64,000 nt of DNA from Burkholderiales bacterium (GTDB lineage: Bacteria; Pseudomonadota; Gammaproteobacteria; Burkholderiales; Burkholderiaceae_C), in the NCBI GenBank assembly GCA_016000265.1, contig JAECRL010000014.1:1-64000 (forward strand). Direction: 5' to 3'. Numbering within the stretch: position 1 is the first letter of the stretch; the number at the start of each line of letters is the position of its first letter. Both the position numbers and the translations under genes were made by a program. Below, in pieces: positions 1 to 11,026 of this stretch. The notes beneath the pieces are model-generated. The model saw nothing but the letters and a program-made list of their open reading frames with translations, did no database searches and was not told where the DNA came from.

Positions 1-825
1 CCCCCCCCGGCCGCCCCCGCCGCGATAAAAGCCGCCGCCCCGAAGCGCCCCCCCGTTGATTGGGGCGAGTGGGCCTTGAAGGTGCTGTCACCCGTGGCCG
101 GCCTGGCCCTGCTGGTCGCCATCTGGGGCCTGATGACGATGAAGAGCACCACCTTCCCCACGCCCGCCGCCACCTGGGACGCCGCCGTGGTGCTGTTCTC
201 CGACCCGTTCTATGACAACGGCCCCAACGACCAGGGCCTGGGCTGGAACATCCTGTTCTCGCTCAAGCGCGTGGCCATGGGCTTCGGTCTGGCTGCCCTG
301 GTCGGCATCCCGCTGGGCTTCCTGATCGGGCGCTCCAAGGTCATCGGCAGCATGCTCAACCCCATCATCAGCCTGCTGCGCCCGGTGTCGCCCCTGGCCT
401 GGCTGCCCATCGGCCTGCTGGTGTTCAAGTCGGCTGACCCGGCTGCCATCTGGACCATCTTCATCTGCTCGATCTGGCCCATGATCATCAACACCGCCGT
501 GGGCGTGCAGCGCGTGCCCGAGGACTACCTCAACGTGGCCAAGGTGCTCAACCTGTCGGAGTGGAAGATCGTCACCAAGATCCTGCTGCCCTCGGTGCTG
601 CCCTACATGCTGACCGGCGTGCGCCTCTCCGTGGGCACGGCCTGGCTGGTGATCGTGGCCGCCGAGATGCTGACCGGCGGCGTGGGCATCGGCTTCTGGG
701 TCTGGGACGAGTGGAACAACCTGAACGTGCAGCACATCATCATCGCCATCGTCGTGATCGGGGTGGTGGGGCTGCTGCTGGAGCAGGCGCTGGTGTCCAT
801 CGCCAACCGCTTCAGCTTCGAATGA
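1..825 (+). CDS. ntrB: Nitrate/nitrite-type ABC transporter permease (NtrB/NrtB family), 5' end missing
   Basis: Inner-membrane permease subunit of a nitrate-type (NrtB/TauC/SsuC-like) ABC importer. The frame is open from base 1, so the true start lies outside the window; the TTG at 76 is probably internal. The visible protein has a Pro/Ala-rich N-terminal tail, a first membrane segment near VAGLALLVAIWGLM, then the BPD_transp_1 core. That core contains the EAA-like loop (YLNVAKVLNLSEWKIVTKIL) that docks on the ATPase. The ntrD gene follows after 28 bp on the same strand, so the two are one operon; a periplasmic binding protein is expected upstream. Nitrate rather than cyanate or sulfonate specificity is inferred from family resemblance and from the nitrate-rich locus; it is not shown directly. 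Confidence 0.82.
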   Translation, partial: PPPAAPAAIKAAAPKRPPVDWGEWALKVLSPVAGLALLVAIWGLMTMKSTTFPTPAATWDAAVVLFSDPFYDNGPNDQGLGWNILFSLKRVAMGFGLAALVGIPLGFLIGRSKVIGSMLNPIISLLRPVSPLAWLPIGLLVFKSADPAAIWTIFICSIWPMIINTAVGVQRVPEDYLNVAKVLNLSEWKIVTKILLPSVLPYMLTGVRLSVGTAWLVIVAAEMLTGGVGIGFWVWDEWNNLNVQHIIIAIVVIGVVGLLLEQALVSIANRFSFE

Positions 826-853
826 CCGCCGCCACCACCTGAAGGAGCCCACC

Positions 854-1654
854 ATGTCCCACTTCATCGACATCAGCCAGGCCGAGATGGTGTTCAACAC
901 CAACAAAGGTCAGTTCCACGCCCTGCGCGAGATCAACCTGTGCATCGAGAAGGGCCAGTTCGTTGCCCTGATCGGTCACTCGGGCTGCGGCAAATCCACC
1001 CTGCTCAACCTGATCGCCGGGCTGCTGCTGCCCACCAGCGGCGGCTTGATCTGCGACGGTCGCGAGATCGCCGGGCCCGGGCCGGAGCGCGCCGTGGTGT
1101 TCCAGAACCACTCGCTGCTGCCTTGGCTGACTTGCTTTCAGAACGTCTACCTGGCGGTGGAGCGCGTGTTCGGTGCCAAGGAAAGCAAGGCACAGCTCAA
1201 GAAGCGCACCGCCGACGCACTCGATCTGGTCGGCATGAGCCACGCCACCGACAAGCGACCCAACGAGATCTCGGGCGGCATGAAACAGCGCGTGGGCATC
1301 GCCCGGGCACTGGCCATGGAGCCCAAGGTTTTGCTGATGGACGAGCCCTTCGGTGCGCTGGACGCCCTCACCCGCGCCCACCTGCAAGACGAGCTGCTCA
1401 AGATCGTGGCGCGCACGCAGAGCACGGTGGTCATGGTGACGCACGACGTGGACGAGGCCGTGCTGCTGTCGGACCGCATCGTGATGATGACCAATGGCCC
1501 GGCTGCCACCATCGGCGAGGTGCTGGAGGTGCCGCTGGCGCGTCCGCGCAACCGCGTCGAGCTGGCAGAGGACCCGGCCTACATCCACTGCCGCAAGGCC
1601 GTGCTGGACTTCCTCTACACCCGCCACGGCGTGGCGCACAAGCAGGCGGCCTGA
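854..1654 (+). CDS. ntrD: Nitrate-type ABC transporter ATP-binding protein
   Basis: ATPase subunit that energises the permease encoded just upstream. The 266-aa protein has a Walker A motif (GHSGCGKST, about residue 36), a Q-loop, the ABC signature SGGMKQRVGIARA, Walker B LLMDEPFGALDALTR and the H-loop VTHDVDEAV. Signature and spacing fit the NrtD/SsuB/TauB family. The ATG is preceded by AAGGAG at a 7-nt distance. Length is normal for the single-domain NrtD type without the NrtC regulatory extension. The gene is last in its operon and a strong hairpin-T-tract terminator follows at 1803-1836. Confidence 0.88.
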   Translation: MSHFIDISQAEMVFNTNKGQFHALREINLCIEKGQFVALIGHSGCGKSTLLNLIAGLLLPTSGGLICDGREIAGPGPERAVVFQNHSLLPWLTCFQNVYLAVERVFGAKESKAQLKKRTADALDLVGMSHATDKRPNEISGGMKQRVGIARALAMEPKVLLMDEPFGALDALTRAHLQDELLKIVARTQSTVVMVTHDVDEAVLLSDRIVMMTNGPAATIGEVLEVPLARPRNRVELAEDPAYIHCRKAVLDFLYTRHGVAHKQAA

Positions 1655-1798
1655 ACACCTCGGCCTGGGTCCTCGCCGCTGGCGGCCTCCGCTGCTGGCA
1701 CGTCGATTGCAAGATCGACTCTGACCGCTCGGTTCCTGGTGGATCGGGTGGTCTTCCTCAGCGGGGGTCCGTGGGTTGATTCAACCGCACCGACCTCT

Positions 1799-2617
1799 TT
1801 ATGCCCCCTGTCCTTCGGGACCGGGGGCCTTTTTTTGCGCCGCGCCCCAAACCAGGGCCCCCAGCACGATCATGGGCACGCACAGCCACTGGCCCATGCT
1901 CATGTTCAGCGCCAGCAGGCCCAGGAAGCTGTCGGGCTCCCGGAAGTACTCGGCAATGAACCGGAACACGCCGTAGCCCACCATGAACGCACCGGAGACG
2001 GCGCCCAGCGCACGCGGCTTGCGCGCGTAGAACCACAACAGGGCGAAGAGCAGCAGTCCTTCGAGGCCGAACTGGTAGAGCTGCGACGGGTGGCGCGCCA
2101 GGTCCGTGCCCGACTGCGGAAACACCATGGCCCACGGGAGGTGAGGGTCGGCCGCGCGCCCCCAGAGCTCACCGTTGATGAAGTTGCCCACGCGCCCGGC
2201 GGCCAGTCCGATGGGCACGCAAGGCGCCACCACGTCGGCCACCTCGAAGAAGGGGCGGCGGCGGCGCCACGCGAACAAGGCCATGGCGGCGATGACCCCG
2301 ATGAGCCCGCCGTGAAAAGCCATGCCCCCCTGCCAGACCGACAGGATCTCCCCCGGGTGCGCCAGGTAATAGGAGGGCTTGTAGAACAGCACGTAGCCCA
2401 GCCGCCCCCCCAGCACCACCCCCAGCACGCCGAAGAACAGCAGGTCCTCCACGACCTGGCGGTCCCAGCCATGCTGCGCGTACCACGGCCGCTTCACGCG
2501 AGCAGAGGCCAACAGGTAAAACAGCGAGAAGGCGGCCAGGTAGGTCAGGCCATACCAGTGGATCTTCAGGGGCCCCAGAGACAGGGCGATCGGATCGAAT
2601 TGCGGGTGGATCAGCAT
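1799..2617 (-). CDS. lgt: Phosphatidylglycerol--prolipoprotein diacylglyceryl transferase
   Basis: Inner-membrane enzyme that transfers diacylglycerol from phosphatidylglycerol to the lipobox cysteine of prolipoproteins, the first step of lipoprotein maturation. The 272-aa polytopic protein carries the N-terminal [11 protein letters not shown] segment and the Lgt signature [14 protein letters not shown] (residues 141-154), with the conserved Arg/Asn/Glu residues and the upstream [11 protein letters not shown] segment. Length matches the family. The gene is single, with a divergent antiporter gene starting 45 bp away. The C-terminal PGPEGQGA tail is encoded by the ntrBD terminator hairpin. Confidence 0.95.
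   Translation of the reverse strand: MLIHPQFDPIALSLGPLKIHWYGLTYLAAFSLFYLLASARVKRPWYAQHGWDRQVVEDLLFFGVLGVVLGGRLGYVLFYKPSYYLAHPGEILSVWQGGMAFHGGLIGVIAAMALFAWRRRRPFFEVADVVAPCVPIGLAAGRVGNFINGELWGRAADPHLPWAMVFPQSGTDLARHPSQLYQFGLEGLLLFALLWFYARKPRALGAVSGAFMVGYGVFRFIAEYFREPDSFLGLLALNMSMGQWLCVPMIVLGALVWGAAQKKAPGPEGQGA
1803..1836 (+). terminator. Rho-independent terminator of the ntrBD operon, inside the lgt 3' end
   Basis: A GC-rich stem (GCCCCC...GGGGGC at 1803-1828) closed by a TTCG loop is followed by seven T residues on the plus strand (1830-1836). It terminates plus-strand transcription. It lies within the last codons of lgt, which is encoded on the other strand; the minus-strand side has no T run, so it should not stop lgt transcripts. 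Confidence 0.8.
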
Positions 2618-2661
2618 GGCGCGAACGATAACCGAAAGCCGACGCTGCTAGGATCGACCGG

Positions 2662-3918
2662 ATGAACCCAAGCACCATCCAGCTGATCGGAGCCGGCCTG
2701 TTTGTCGTGGCCCTCTTGCACACCTTCTCGACCAAGTTCTTTGAAGGGCTGGCCCACACCCGACCTGCACACGCCGGTTTGTGGCATTTCCTGGGCGAGG
2801 TCGAGGTGGTCTTTGGCTTCTGGGCGATGGTGCTGGTGCTGGCGATGTTCGCCATCGAAGGCAAACAGCAAGCCGTCGGCTACCTCGACTCGCGCAATTT
2901 CACCGAGCCGCTGTTTGTCTTTGCCATCATGGTGGCGGCCGCCAGCAAGCCCATCCTGCAGCTCGCGGGCTCCCTGGTGCGCCTGCTGGTCAGGCTGCTG
3001 CCGCTGCCGCAGGGCTGGGCTTTCACGCTGGTGGTGCTCTCGGTCGTGCCGCTGTTGGGCTCGTTCATCACGGAGCCGGCCGCCATGACGCTGGCCGCGC
3101 TGCTGCTGAGGGACGGCCTGTACGCCCACCCCGTCTCCAACCGGCTCAAGTACGCTGTGCTGGGGGTGCTGTTTGTCAACATCTCCATCGGCGGCACCCT
3201 GACACCTTATGCAGCGCCCCCCGTGCTGATGGTGGCCACCGCCTGGGGCTGGGACCTCAACTTCATGCTGCAGCACTTCGGTGCGAAGGCCGCGTTGGCC
3301 GTCGGCGTCAACGCTCTGGGCCTGGTGCTCCTGTTCGGGCGCGAGTTGCGCAGCCTGCCGAGCTTGCCCGCCTCGCAGGACACCGCGCCGCCCTGGATCG
3401 TCACGCTCATCCACCTGGCCTTCCTTGCAGGCATCGTGGTGTTCGCTCATCACCCGGCGGTCTTCCTGGGGCTGTTCATGTTTTTCCTGGGCTTCACCGC
3501 GGCCTACGAGCGCTATCAGTCGCCCCTGATCTTGCGCGAGGGACTGCTCGTGGCGTTCTTCCTCGCCGGGCTGGTGGTGTTGGGCGGACAACAGCAGTGG
3601 TGGCTGGAGCCGGTGCTGCTGAGCATGAGCAGCGATGCGGTGTTCTTCGGCGCCACGGCGCTGACGGCCATCACCGACAACGCCGCCCTGACCTACCTGG
3701 GCTCGCTGGTGCCAGGCCTGAGCGAAGAGTTCCAGTACGCGCTGGTGGCGGGCGCCGTGACAGGGGGCGGCTTGACCATCATCGCCAACGCACCCAACCC
3801 GGCAGGGGCCTCCATCCTCAAGGGCGCTTTCAGCGATCACTCGATCGCAGCGGGCGGCCTCCTGGTGGCGGCGCTTCCCCCAACGGCGGTGGCCCTGATG
3901 GCGTTCAAGCTGCTCTGA
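2662..3918 (+). CDS. Putative Na+/H+ antiporter (PF07399-like)
   Basis: A 418-aa hydrophobic protein with about eleven membrane segments. It resembles the family annotated as putative Na+/H+ antiporter (Pfam Na_H_antiport_3). Supporting stretches are the conserved polar membrane motifs SFITEPAAMTLAAL and SIGGTLTPYAAPPVLM, and the TAITDNAALTYLGSL segment, which has the discontinuous-helix look of ion transporters of the IT superfamily. The ATG lies in the short divergent interval with lgt. The transported ion has not been proven for this family; the name is inherited from annotation. A bidirectional terminator separates it from the convergent ilvD. Confidence 0.72.
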   Translation: MNPSTIQLIGAGLFVVALLHTFSTKFFEGLAHTRPAHAGLWHFLGEVEVVFGFWAMVLVLAMFAIEGKQQAVGYLDSRNFTEPLFVFAIMVAAASKPILQLAGSLVRLLVRLLPLPQGWAFTLVVLSVVPLLGSFITEPAAMTLAALLLRDGLYAHPVSNRLKYAVLGVLFVNISIGGTLTPYAAPPVLMVATAWGWDLNFMLQHFGAKAALAVGVNALGLVLLFGRELRSLPSLPASQDTAPPWIVTLIHLAFLAGIVVFAHHPAVFLGLFMFFLGFTAAYERYQSPLILREGLLVAFFLAGLVVLGGQQQWWLEPVLLSMSSDAVFFGATALTAITDNAALTYLGSLVPGLSEEFQYALVAGAVTGGGLTIIANAPNPAGASILKGAFSDHSIAAGGLLVAALPPTAVALMAFKLL

Positions 3919-3935
3919 ACCGCGCACCTGGATGC

Positions 3936-3962
3936 AAAAAGGCCCGCATGAAGCGGGCCTTT
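3936..3962. terminator. Bidirectional terminator between antiporter gene and ilvD
   Basis: Perfect 7-bp stem GGCCCGC/GCGGGCC (3941-3959) with a 5-nt ATGAA loop, flanked by AAAAA on the left and TTT on the right. It can serve both convergent genes. Confidence 0.75.
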
Positions 3963-3978
3963 GCAGTGGCTGGGGTGA

Positions 3979-5832
3979 TCAGCGCTGCTGAACCTGCGTG
4001 ATGTCGCGCACCGCGCCGGTGTCGGCCGACGTCGTCAGCAAGGCATAAGCCTGCAGGGCCGCCGAGACGTAACGCTCGCGCTTGACGGGCTTCCAGGCTT
4101 GCGCGCCCTTGGCCTCCATGGCGGCACGGCGCGCGGCCAGGGCCTCGTCGCTGATGGCCAGGTGGATGCGGCGGTTGGGGATGTCGATCTCGATGGTGTC
4201 GCCATCCTCGACCAGCGCGATGGCGCCACCTTGCGCCGCTTCCGGCGAGGCGTGGCCGATGGACAGGCCCGAGGTGCCGCCCGAGAAGCGTCCGTCGGTC
4301 AGCAAGGCGCAGTCTTTGCCCAGGCCGCGGCTCTTCAGGTAGGACGTCGGGTAGAGCATCTCCTGCATGCCCGGGCCGCCCTTGGGGCCTTCGTAGCGGA
4401 TGATGACCACGTCGCCGGCCTGCACCACCTCGCCCAGGATGCCCTCGACGGCGTCTTCCTGGCTCTCGAACACGCGGGCCTTGCCGGTGAAGGTCCAGAT
4501 GGACTCGTCAACGCCGGCCGTCTTCACGATGCAACCCTTTTCGGCGATGTTGCCGTAGAGCACCGCCAGGCCACCATCGGCCGTGAAAGCGTGCTCCTTG
4601 GAGCGGATCACGCCCTTGGCGCGGTCCAGGTCCAGCGCCTTCCAGCGGCTGTCTTGCGAGAAAGCCACCTGCGTGGGGATGCCGCCCGGCGCGGCCTTGT
4701 AGAAGGTGTGCACGGCCTCGTCCTGGGTGACGGTGACGTCCCAGTTGGCGATGGCCTCGGCCATGGTCTTGCTGTGCACGGTGGGCACGTCGGTGTGCAG
4801 CAGGCCGCCACGGGCCAGCTCGCCCAGGATGGACATGATGCCGCCGGCACGGTGCACGTCTTCGATGTGCACGTCGGGCACGGCCGGCGCGACCTTGCTC
4901 AGGCACGGCACCTTGCGCGACATGCGGTCGATGTCGGCCATGGTGAACGGCACTTCGGCCTCGCGGGCGGCGGCCAGCAGGTGCAGCACGGTGTTGGTCG
5001 AGCCGCCCATGGCCACGTCGAGCGCCACGGCGTTTTCGAAGGCCTTGAAGCTGGCGATGTTGCGCGGCAGCACGCTGAAGTCGTCCTGCTCGTAGTGGCG
5101 CTTGGCCAGGTCCACGATGGTGCGGCCCGCGCGGCGGAACAGCTTTTCGCGGTCGGCGTGGGTGGCCAGCACGGTGCCGTTGCCCGGCAGGGACAGGCCC
5201 AGGGCCTCGGTCAGGCAGTTCATCGAGTTGGCGGTGAACATGCCCGAGCACGAACCGCAGGTCGGGCAGGCCGAGCGCTCGATGGTGGCGACTTCTTCGT
5301 CGGAGCAGTTCTTGTCGGCGGCCTTGACCATGGCGTCGACCAGGTCCAGCGAGATGACCTTGCCTTCGATCTTGGCCTTGCCGGCTTCCATCGGGCCGCC
5401 CGAAACGAACACCACGGGGATGTTCAGGCGCAGCGCGGCCATCAGCATGCCCGGGGTGATCTTGTCGCAGTTGGAGATGCACACCAGCGCATCGGCCGTG
5501 TGGGCGTTGACCATGTACTCGACGCTGTCGGCGATCAGGTCACGCGAGGGCAGCGAGTACAGCATGCCGCCGTGGCCCATGGCGATGCCGTCGTCCACCG
5601 CGATGGTGTTGAATTCCTTGGCCACGCCGCCGGCGGCTTCGATTTCACGCGCGACCAACTGACCCAGGTCCTTGAGGTGGACGTGGCCGGGCACGAACTG
5701 CGTGAAGCTGTTGGCGATGGCGATGATCGGCTTCTCGAAGTCACCGTCCTTCATGCCGGTTGCACGCCAGAGGGCGCGCGCACCCGCCATGTTGCGGCCG
5801 GCGGTCGAGGTGCGGGAACGGTATTGGGGCAT
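3979..5832 (-). CDS. ilvD: Dihydroxy-acid dehydratase
   Basis: Fe-S dehydratase converting 2,3-dihydroxy-isovalerate and 2,3-dihydroxy-3-methylvalerate to the 2-keto acids in valine/isoleucine synthesis. The 617-aa protein shows the IlvD/Edd cysteine motifs [12 protein letters not shown] and [19 protein letters not shown] and the substrate loop PGNGT. Start chosen at the ATG at 5832 ([14 protein letters not shown]), which has GGAG eight bases upstream; the frame extends to a TTG at 5856 but that has no support. The spacing of cysteines fits the longer, [4Fe-4S]-type branch common in proteobacteria. The gene appears monocistronic. Confidence 0.95.
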   Translation of the reverse strand: MPQYRSRTSTAGRNMAGARALWRATGMKDGDFEKPIIAIANSFTQFVPGHVHLKDLGQLVAREIEAAGGVAKEFNTIAVDDGIAMGHGGMLYSLPSRDLIADSVEYMVNAHTADALVCISNCDKITPGMLMAALRLNIPVVFVSGGPMEAGKAKIEGKVISLDLVDAMVKAADKNCSDEEVATIERSACPTCGSCSGMFTANSMNCLTEALGLSLPGNGTVLATHADREKLFRRAGRTIVDLAKRHYEQDDFSVLPRNIASFKAFENAVALDVAMGGSTNTVLHLLAAAREAEVPFTMADIDRMSRKVPCLSKVAPAVPDVHIEDVHRAGGIMSILGELARGGLLHTDVPTVHSKTMAEAIANWDVTVTQDEAVHTFYKAAPGGIPTQVAFSQDSRWKALDLDRAKGVIRSKEHAFTADGGLAVLYGNIAEKGCIVKTAGVDESIWTFTGKARVFESQEDAVEGILGEVVQAGDVVIIRYEGPKGGPGMQEMLYPTSYLKSRGLGKDCALLTDGRFSGGTSGLSIGHASPEAAQGGAIALVEDGDTIEIDIPNRRIHLAISDEALAARRAAMEAKGAQAWKPVKRERYVSAALQAYALLTTSADTGAVRDITQVQQR

Positions 5833-5901
5833 GAAAGGCTCCGGAGATCGAATCAAAATCGGGTCAAAACGGGTAACCGGAGATTTTAGCCTCCGCCACC
5901 C

Positions 5902-6165
5902 TCACCTGCGCTTGCCGGGCTTGCGCAAGCCCAAGGCGTCCATGGACTTCTGGCGACGGGCCTCGCGCTTGTCGTCGACCTTCTTCATGGCCTTGCGCTG
6001 GGTGTGCCCGCTCAGGTCCGACCAGGCCCACCACAGCACGGCCAGGCCGAAAGGCAGCAGCACGAACCAGCCTCGCTCACCCCAGCCCCAGGTCCACTGA
6101 CCCACCGGGCCGATGCCGGCGATGTTCATCACCAGCATGGCCACACCGATTGCAACAAACCACAT
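5902..6165 (-). CDS. TIGR04438-type small Trp-rich membrane protein
   Basis: An 87-aa peptide with two hydrophobic segments, MWFVAIGVAMLVMNIAGIG and WFVLLPFGLAVLWWAW, separated by a Trp/Gly-rich turn (QWTWGWGERGW). A highly basic tail (KKVDDKREARRQKS...) ends in GKRR. This arrangement matches the Burkholderiales-restricted TIGR04438 family of unknown function. Start chosen at the ATG at 6165, where the hydrophobic segment begins and AAGGA precedes it; the open frame continues upstream without support. It is divergent from the cytochrome gene at 6271. No function should be inferred beyond a membrane location. Confidence 0.72.
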   Translation of the reverse strand: MWFVAIGVAMLVMNIAGIGPVGQWTWGWGERGWFVLLPFGLAVLWWAWSDLSGHTQRKAMKKVDDKREARRQKSMDALGLRKPGKRR

Positions 6166-6270
6166 GTCAGAGGGTCCTTGTGTGCCGGGGGGACGCGCCT
6201 CCACGCGGGCGTCATCCGCCGAACGGCGTTGATGCGTTTATAAATCAGCTTCACGCAATGAAGGACCCGG

Positions 6271-6633
6271 ATGTTCACACCCCCGATGGCGCGCCTGCGT
6301 CTGCGCACCCCCGCGATGTTCACCATGGTGGTCGCCGCGACCACGCTGGGCCTGGCCGCCAGCGGCACCGCGCACGCCACCGCCGATTTGGCCCGCAAGC
6401 GCGCCTGCCTGGCCTGCCACCAGGTGGACAAGGCCCGAGCCGGCCCCGCGTTCATCGACGTCGCCACGCGATACCGCAACGACCGGCAGGCCGAAGCGCG
6501 CCTGGTCAACAAAGTGCTCAAGGGCGGGGGGGGCGCCTGGCAGATGCCCATGGGGCCCATGCCCGCGCAAAGTCAGGTGAGTGAGCCTGAAGCGCGTCAA
6601 CTGGTGAAGTGGATCCTGGCTCAGCGCCCATGA
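6271..6633 (+). CDS. Small periplasmic class I cytochrome c
   Basis: A 120-aa single-haem cytochrome c of the c551/c5 type. An N-terminal export signal (hydrophobic MFTMVVAATTLGLAASGTAHA) precedes the haem site CLACH. GPAF follows the haem site as in cytochrome c551, and a distal Met ligand lies in MPMGPMP. It is expected to be a soluble periplasmic electron carrier; its partner is unknown, though nitrate/nitrite chemistry is prominent elsewhere in the window. AAGGA sits 5 nt before the ATG. A terminator follows directly, and the stop codon lies in a 13-bp tandem duplication (6621-6647). Confidence 0.85.
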   Translation: MFTPPMARLRLRTPAMFTMVVAATTLGLAASGTAHATADLARKRACLACHQVDKARAGPAFIDVATRYRNDRQAEARLVNKVLKGGGGAWQMPMGPMPAQSQVSEPEARQLVKWILAQRP

Positions 6634-6645
6634 TTCAGCGCCCAT

Positions 6646-6673
6646 GAAAAAGGCCCCGACTCGCGGGGCCTTT
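6646..6673. terminator. Terminator between cytochrome c and MFS genes
   Basis: Stem GGCCCCG/CGGGGCC (6652-6670) with a 5-nt loop, preceded by a run of A residues and followed by TTT. It sits between convergent genes and is probably usable in both directions. Confidence 0.7.
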
Positions 6674-6727
6674 CCTGTTCGATCAGGCCAGGCTTTTGGC
6701 CCGGTCTGATCGAGGTCTGCGAGGGCG

Positions 6728-8572
6728 TCAGTCGCCGGCGTAGATGTCGATGTCCTTGGTTTCCTTGACGAACAGCAGGCCGATCACGAAGGTCGCGCTG
6801 GCGATGATGATCGGGTACCAAAGGCCGTTGTAGATGTTGCCGGTCTGCGCCACGATCGCGAACGCCGTGGTGGGCAGCAGGCCGCCGAACCAGCCGTTGC
6901 CGATGTGATACGGCAGAGACATCGAGGTGTAGCGGATGCGGGTCGGGAACATCTCCACCAGCATGGCGGCGATCGGGCCGTACACCATGGTGACGTAGAT
7001 CACCAGGATGGTCAGGATGGCCACGATCATGGGCTTGTTGACCTTGGCCGGATCGGCCTTGGCCGGGTAGCCCGCCTTGGTCAGCTCGGCGGCAACCGCC
7101 TTCTTGAACTGCCCGTCGATCACCTTGGTCGCTGCGGCCTTGGCGTCCTTGTCGAACGCAGCCAGACCGGCAGCGGCTTCCGCCGCGGCCTTCTTGGCGG
7201 CAGACAGGGCGGCGTCGGCTTCCTTGCCCGTGGCGCCTGCGGCTTGCAGGGCGGCCAGCTTGGTGGCGGTGGCCTCCTTGGCCTTGGCAGCGGCTTCCTT
7301 GGCAGCCGGCACCTCGGCTTCGCCGATCTTGTTGACGGCGTAGCTGTTGATGACGGCGTCGCCCACCTTGATGACGGCGATCGTGCCAGCCGGAGCGGCC
7401 ACGTTCTCGTAGTTCACCGAGCTCGCGGCCAGCAGCTGCTTGGCGACGTCACAGGAACTGGTGAACTTGGCGGTGCCGGTCGGGTTGAACTGGAACGAGC
7501 ACTCAGCGGGGTCGGCAACCAGGGTCACGGGCGCGGTGGCCTGAGCCTTGGCCAGGTCCGGGTTGGCGTACTGGGTCATCGCCTTGAACAGCGGGAAGTA
7601 CGTCAGCGCGGCGATCAGGCAGCCCGCCAGGATGATGGGCTTGCGACCGATCTTGTCAGACAGCGTGCCGAACACCACGAAGAACGGGGTGCCGATCAGC
7701 AGCGAGATCGCGACCAGGATGTTGGCCGTGGCGCCATCGACCTTGAGGGCCTGCGTCAGGAAGAACAGGGCGTAGAACTGACCGGTGTACCAGACCACGG
7801 CCTGACCCGCGACCAGGCCGAACAGGGCCAGGATCACGATCTTCAGGTTCTTCCACTGGCCGAAGGACTCGGTCAGGGGGGCCTTGGAGGTCTTGCCCTC
7901 GGCTTTCATCTTCTGGAAAGCGGGGGACTCGTTCATGCTCAGTCGGATCCACACGCTGATGCCCAGCAGGATCAGCGAGACCAGGAAGGGCACGCGCCAT
8001 CCCCAATCCTGAAAGGCGTCTTCGCCGATCACGGTGCGGGTCGTCAGGATGACGATCAGCGACAGGAACAGGCCCAACGTGGCGGTGGTCTGAATCCAGG
8101 CCGTGTAGGCGCCGCGCCGTCCGTGGGGGGCATGTTCGGCCACGTAAGTGGCGGCCCCGCCGTACTCACCGCCCAGCGCCAGGCCTTGCAGCAAGCGCAG
8201 GATGATCAGGATCACGGGGGCGGCCACGCCGATGGTGGCGTAGTTGGGCAGGATGCCCACGATGAAGGTCGAGGCCCCCATCAGCAAAATGGTGACCAGG
8301 AAGGTGTATTTGCGCCCGATCATGTCGCCAAGGCGACCGAAGACCAAGGCACCAAAGGGGCGGACGATGAAGCCGGCCGCGAAGGCGAGGAGCGCGAAAA
8401 TGAATGCCGATGTCGGATCCAGTCCGGCAAAAAACTGTTTGGCGATGATGGCAGCCAAAGAGCCATATAGGTAGAAGTCGTACCACTCGAAAACCGTACC
8501 CAGGCTGGAGGCGAAAATCACCTTCTTTTCCTCGGCGGTCATCGGTGCGCTGGAAACGCTGGTTGTAGCCAT
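6728..8572 (-). CDS. MFS metabolite:H+ symporter with a large periplasmic insertion
   Basis: A 614-aa member of the metabolite:H+ symporter branch of the major facilitator superfamily (ProP/KgtP/ShiA-like). The start ASSLGTVFEWYDFYLYG, the loop-2 motif GRLGDMIGRKYT and the later SDKIGRKP loop are typical. Between membrane helices 9 and 10 (about residues 335-512) there is an extra domain of roughly 178 residues. Its first part has two cysteines (358 and 374) and looks globular; the second part (about 420-495) is Ala/Lys/Glu-rich and probably helical or coiled. By topology it faces the periplasm. Position downstream of acs suggests a role in acetate or other short-chain acid uptake; this is inference. 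GAGGAG lies 9 nt before the ATG. Confidence 0.85.
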   Translation of the reverse strand: MATTSVSSAPMTAEEKKVIFASSLGTVFEWYDFYLYGSLAAIIAKQFFAGLDPTSAFIFALLAFAAGFIVRPFGALVFGRLGDMIGRKYTFLVTILLMGASTFIVGILPNYATIGVAAPVILIILRLLQGLALGGEYGGAATYVAEHAPHGRRGAYTAWIQTTATLGLFLSLIVILTTRTVIGEDAFQDWGWRVPFLVSLILLGISVWIRLSMNESPAFQKMKAEGKTSKAPLTESFGQWKNLKIVILALFGLVAGQAVVWYTGQFYALFFLTQALKVDGATANILVAISLLIGTPFFVVFGTLSDKIGRKPIILAGCLIAALTYFPLFKAMTQYANPDLAKAQATAPVTLVADPAECSFQFNPTGTAKFTSSCDVAKQLLAASSVNYENVAAPAGTIAVIKVGDAVINSYAVNKIGEAEVPAAKEAAAKAKEATATKLAALQAAGATGKEADAALSAAKKAAAEAAAGLAAFDKDAKAAATKVIDGQFKKAVAAELTKAGYPAKADPAKVNKPMIVAILTILVIYVTMVYGPIAAMLVEMFPTRIRYTSMSLPYHIGNGWFGGLLPTTAFAIVAQTGNIYNGLWYPIIIASATFVIGLLFVKETKDIDIYAGD

Positions 8573-8907
8573 ATTAGAAGCTCCTCGTCATTGCGATGTC
8601 GGACCACGCTTTTGGCGCTGTCACCCCCTCAATCTAGTGGGTCGTGTGAACGTTTGTAATGAGGGGGAATGCTAGGGAAACGTAAAAAATCGGCAAACCC
8701 GCTGGTTTACCCGAAACCTCCATTCGAAAACACCTGTTGTCGGTTTCAGGCGCGCGCGGCGATCTGGCGGCTTGCACGCGGCAAACCACCAGATTTGAAT
8801 ATGCGGACTGAAACGGGCGAGATTCAACCCGACCCGGGCTGAAAACCGGGCCGATCAGGCAAGCGAGTTAAGCGAGCTGAATGGCCGCCGCTGGGACGGC
8901 CCTCGCC
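8573..8907. other. Intergenic region between acs and the MFS gene
   Basis: 335 bp without a convincing coding frame. It holds the 3' flank of acs, where I see no clean hairpin plus T-tract, and the leader and probable promoter of the MFS gene. The part nearest the MFS gene is AT-richer than its surroundings, as expected for a promoter. Confidence 0.6.
8669..8696 (-). promoter_or_regulatory. Possible sigma-70 promoter of the MFS gene
   Basis: On the minus strand TTGCCG and TAGCAT are separated by 16 bp. Each matches four of six consensus bases. The position is about 100 bp upstream of the start codon. This is a pattern match only. Confidence 0.3.
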
Positions 8908-10884
<1,977 letters not shown>

Positions 10885-11026
10885 GGCATGGCTCCTGATT
10901 ACCGGCGCTTGTGGCGCCCGGGTGTCGAATGACAGGGCGGATACGTGGTCAACGCTCACACTGCCAACCCGAGACGATGCTCCCAACTTTAGAATTTGTT
11001 AGCTCGGACTATCCCCTAAGGCCCAC

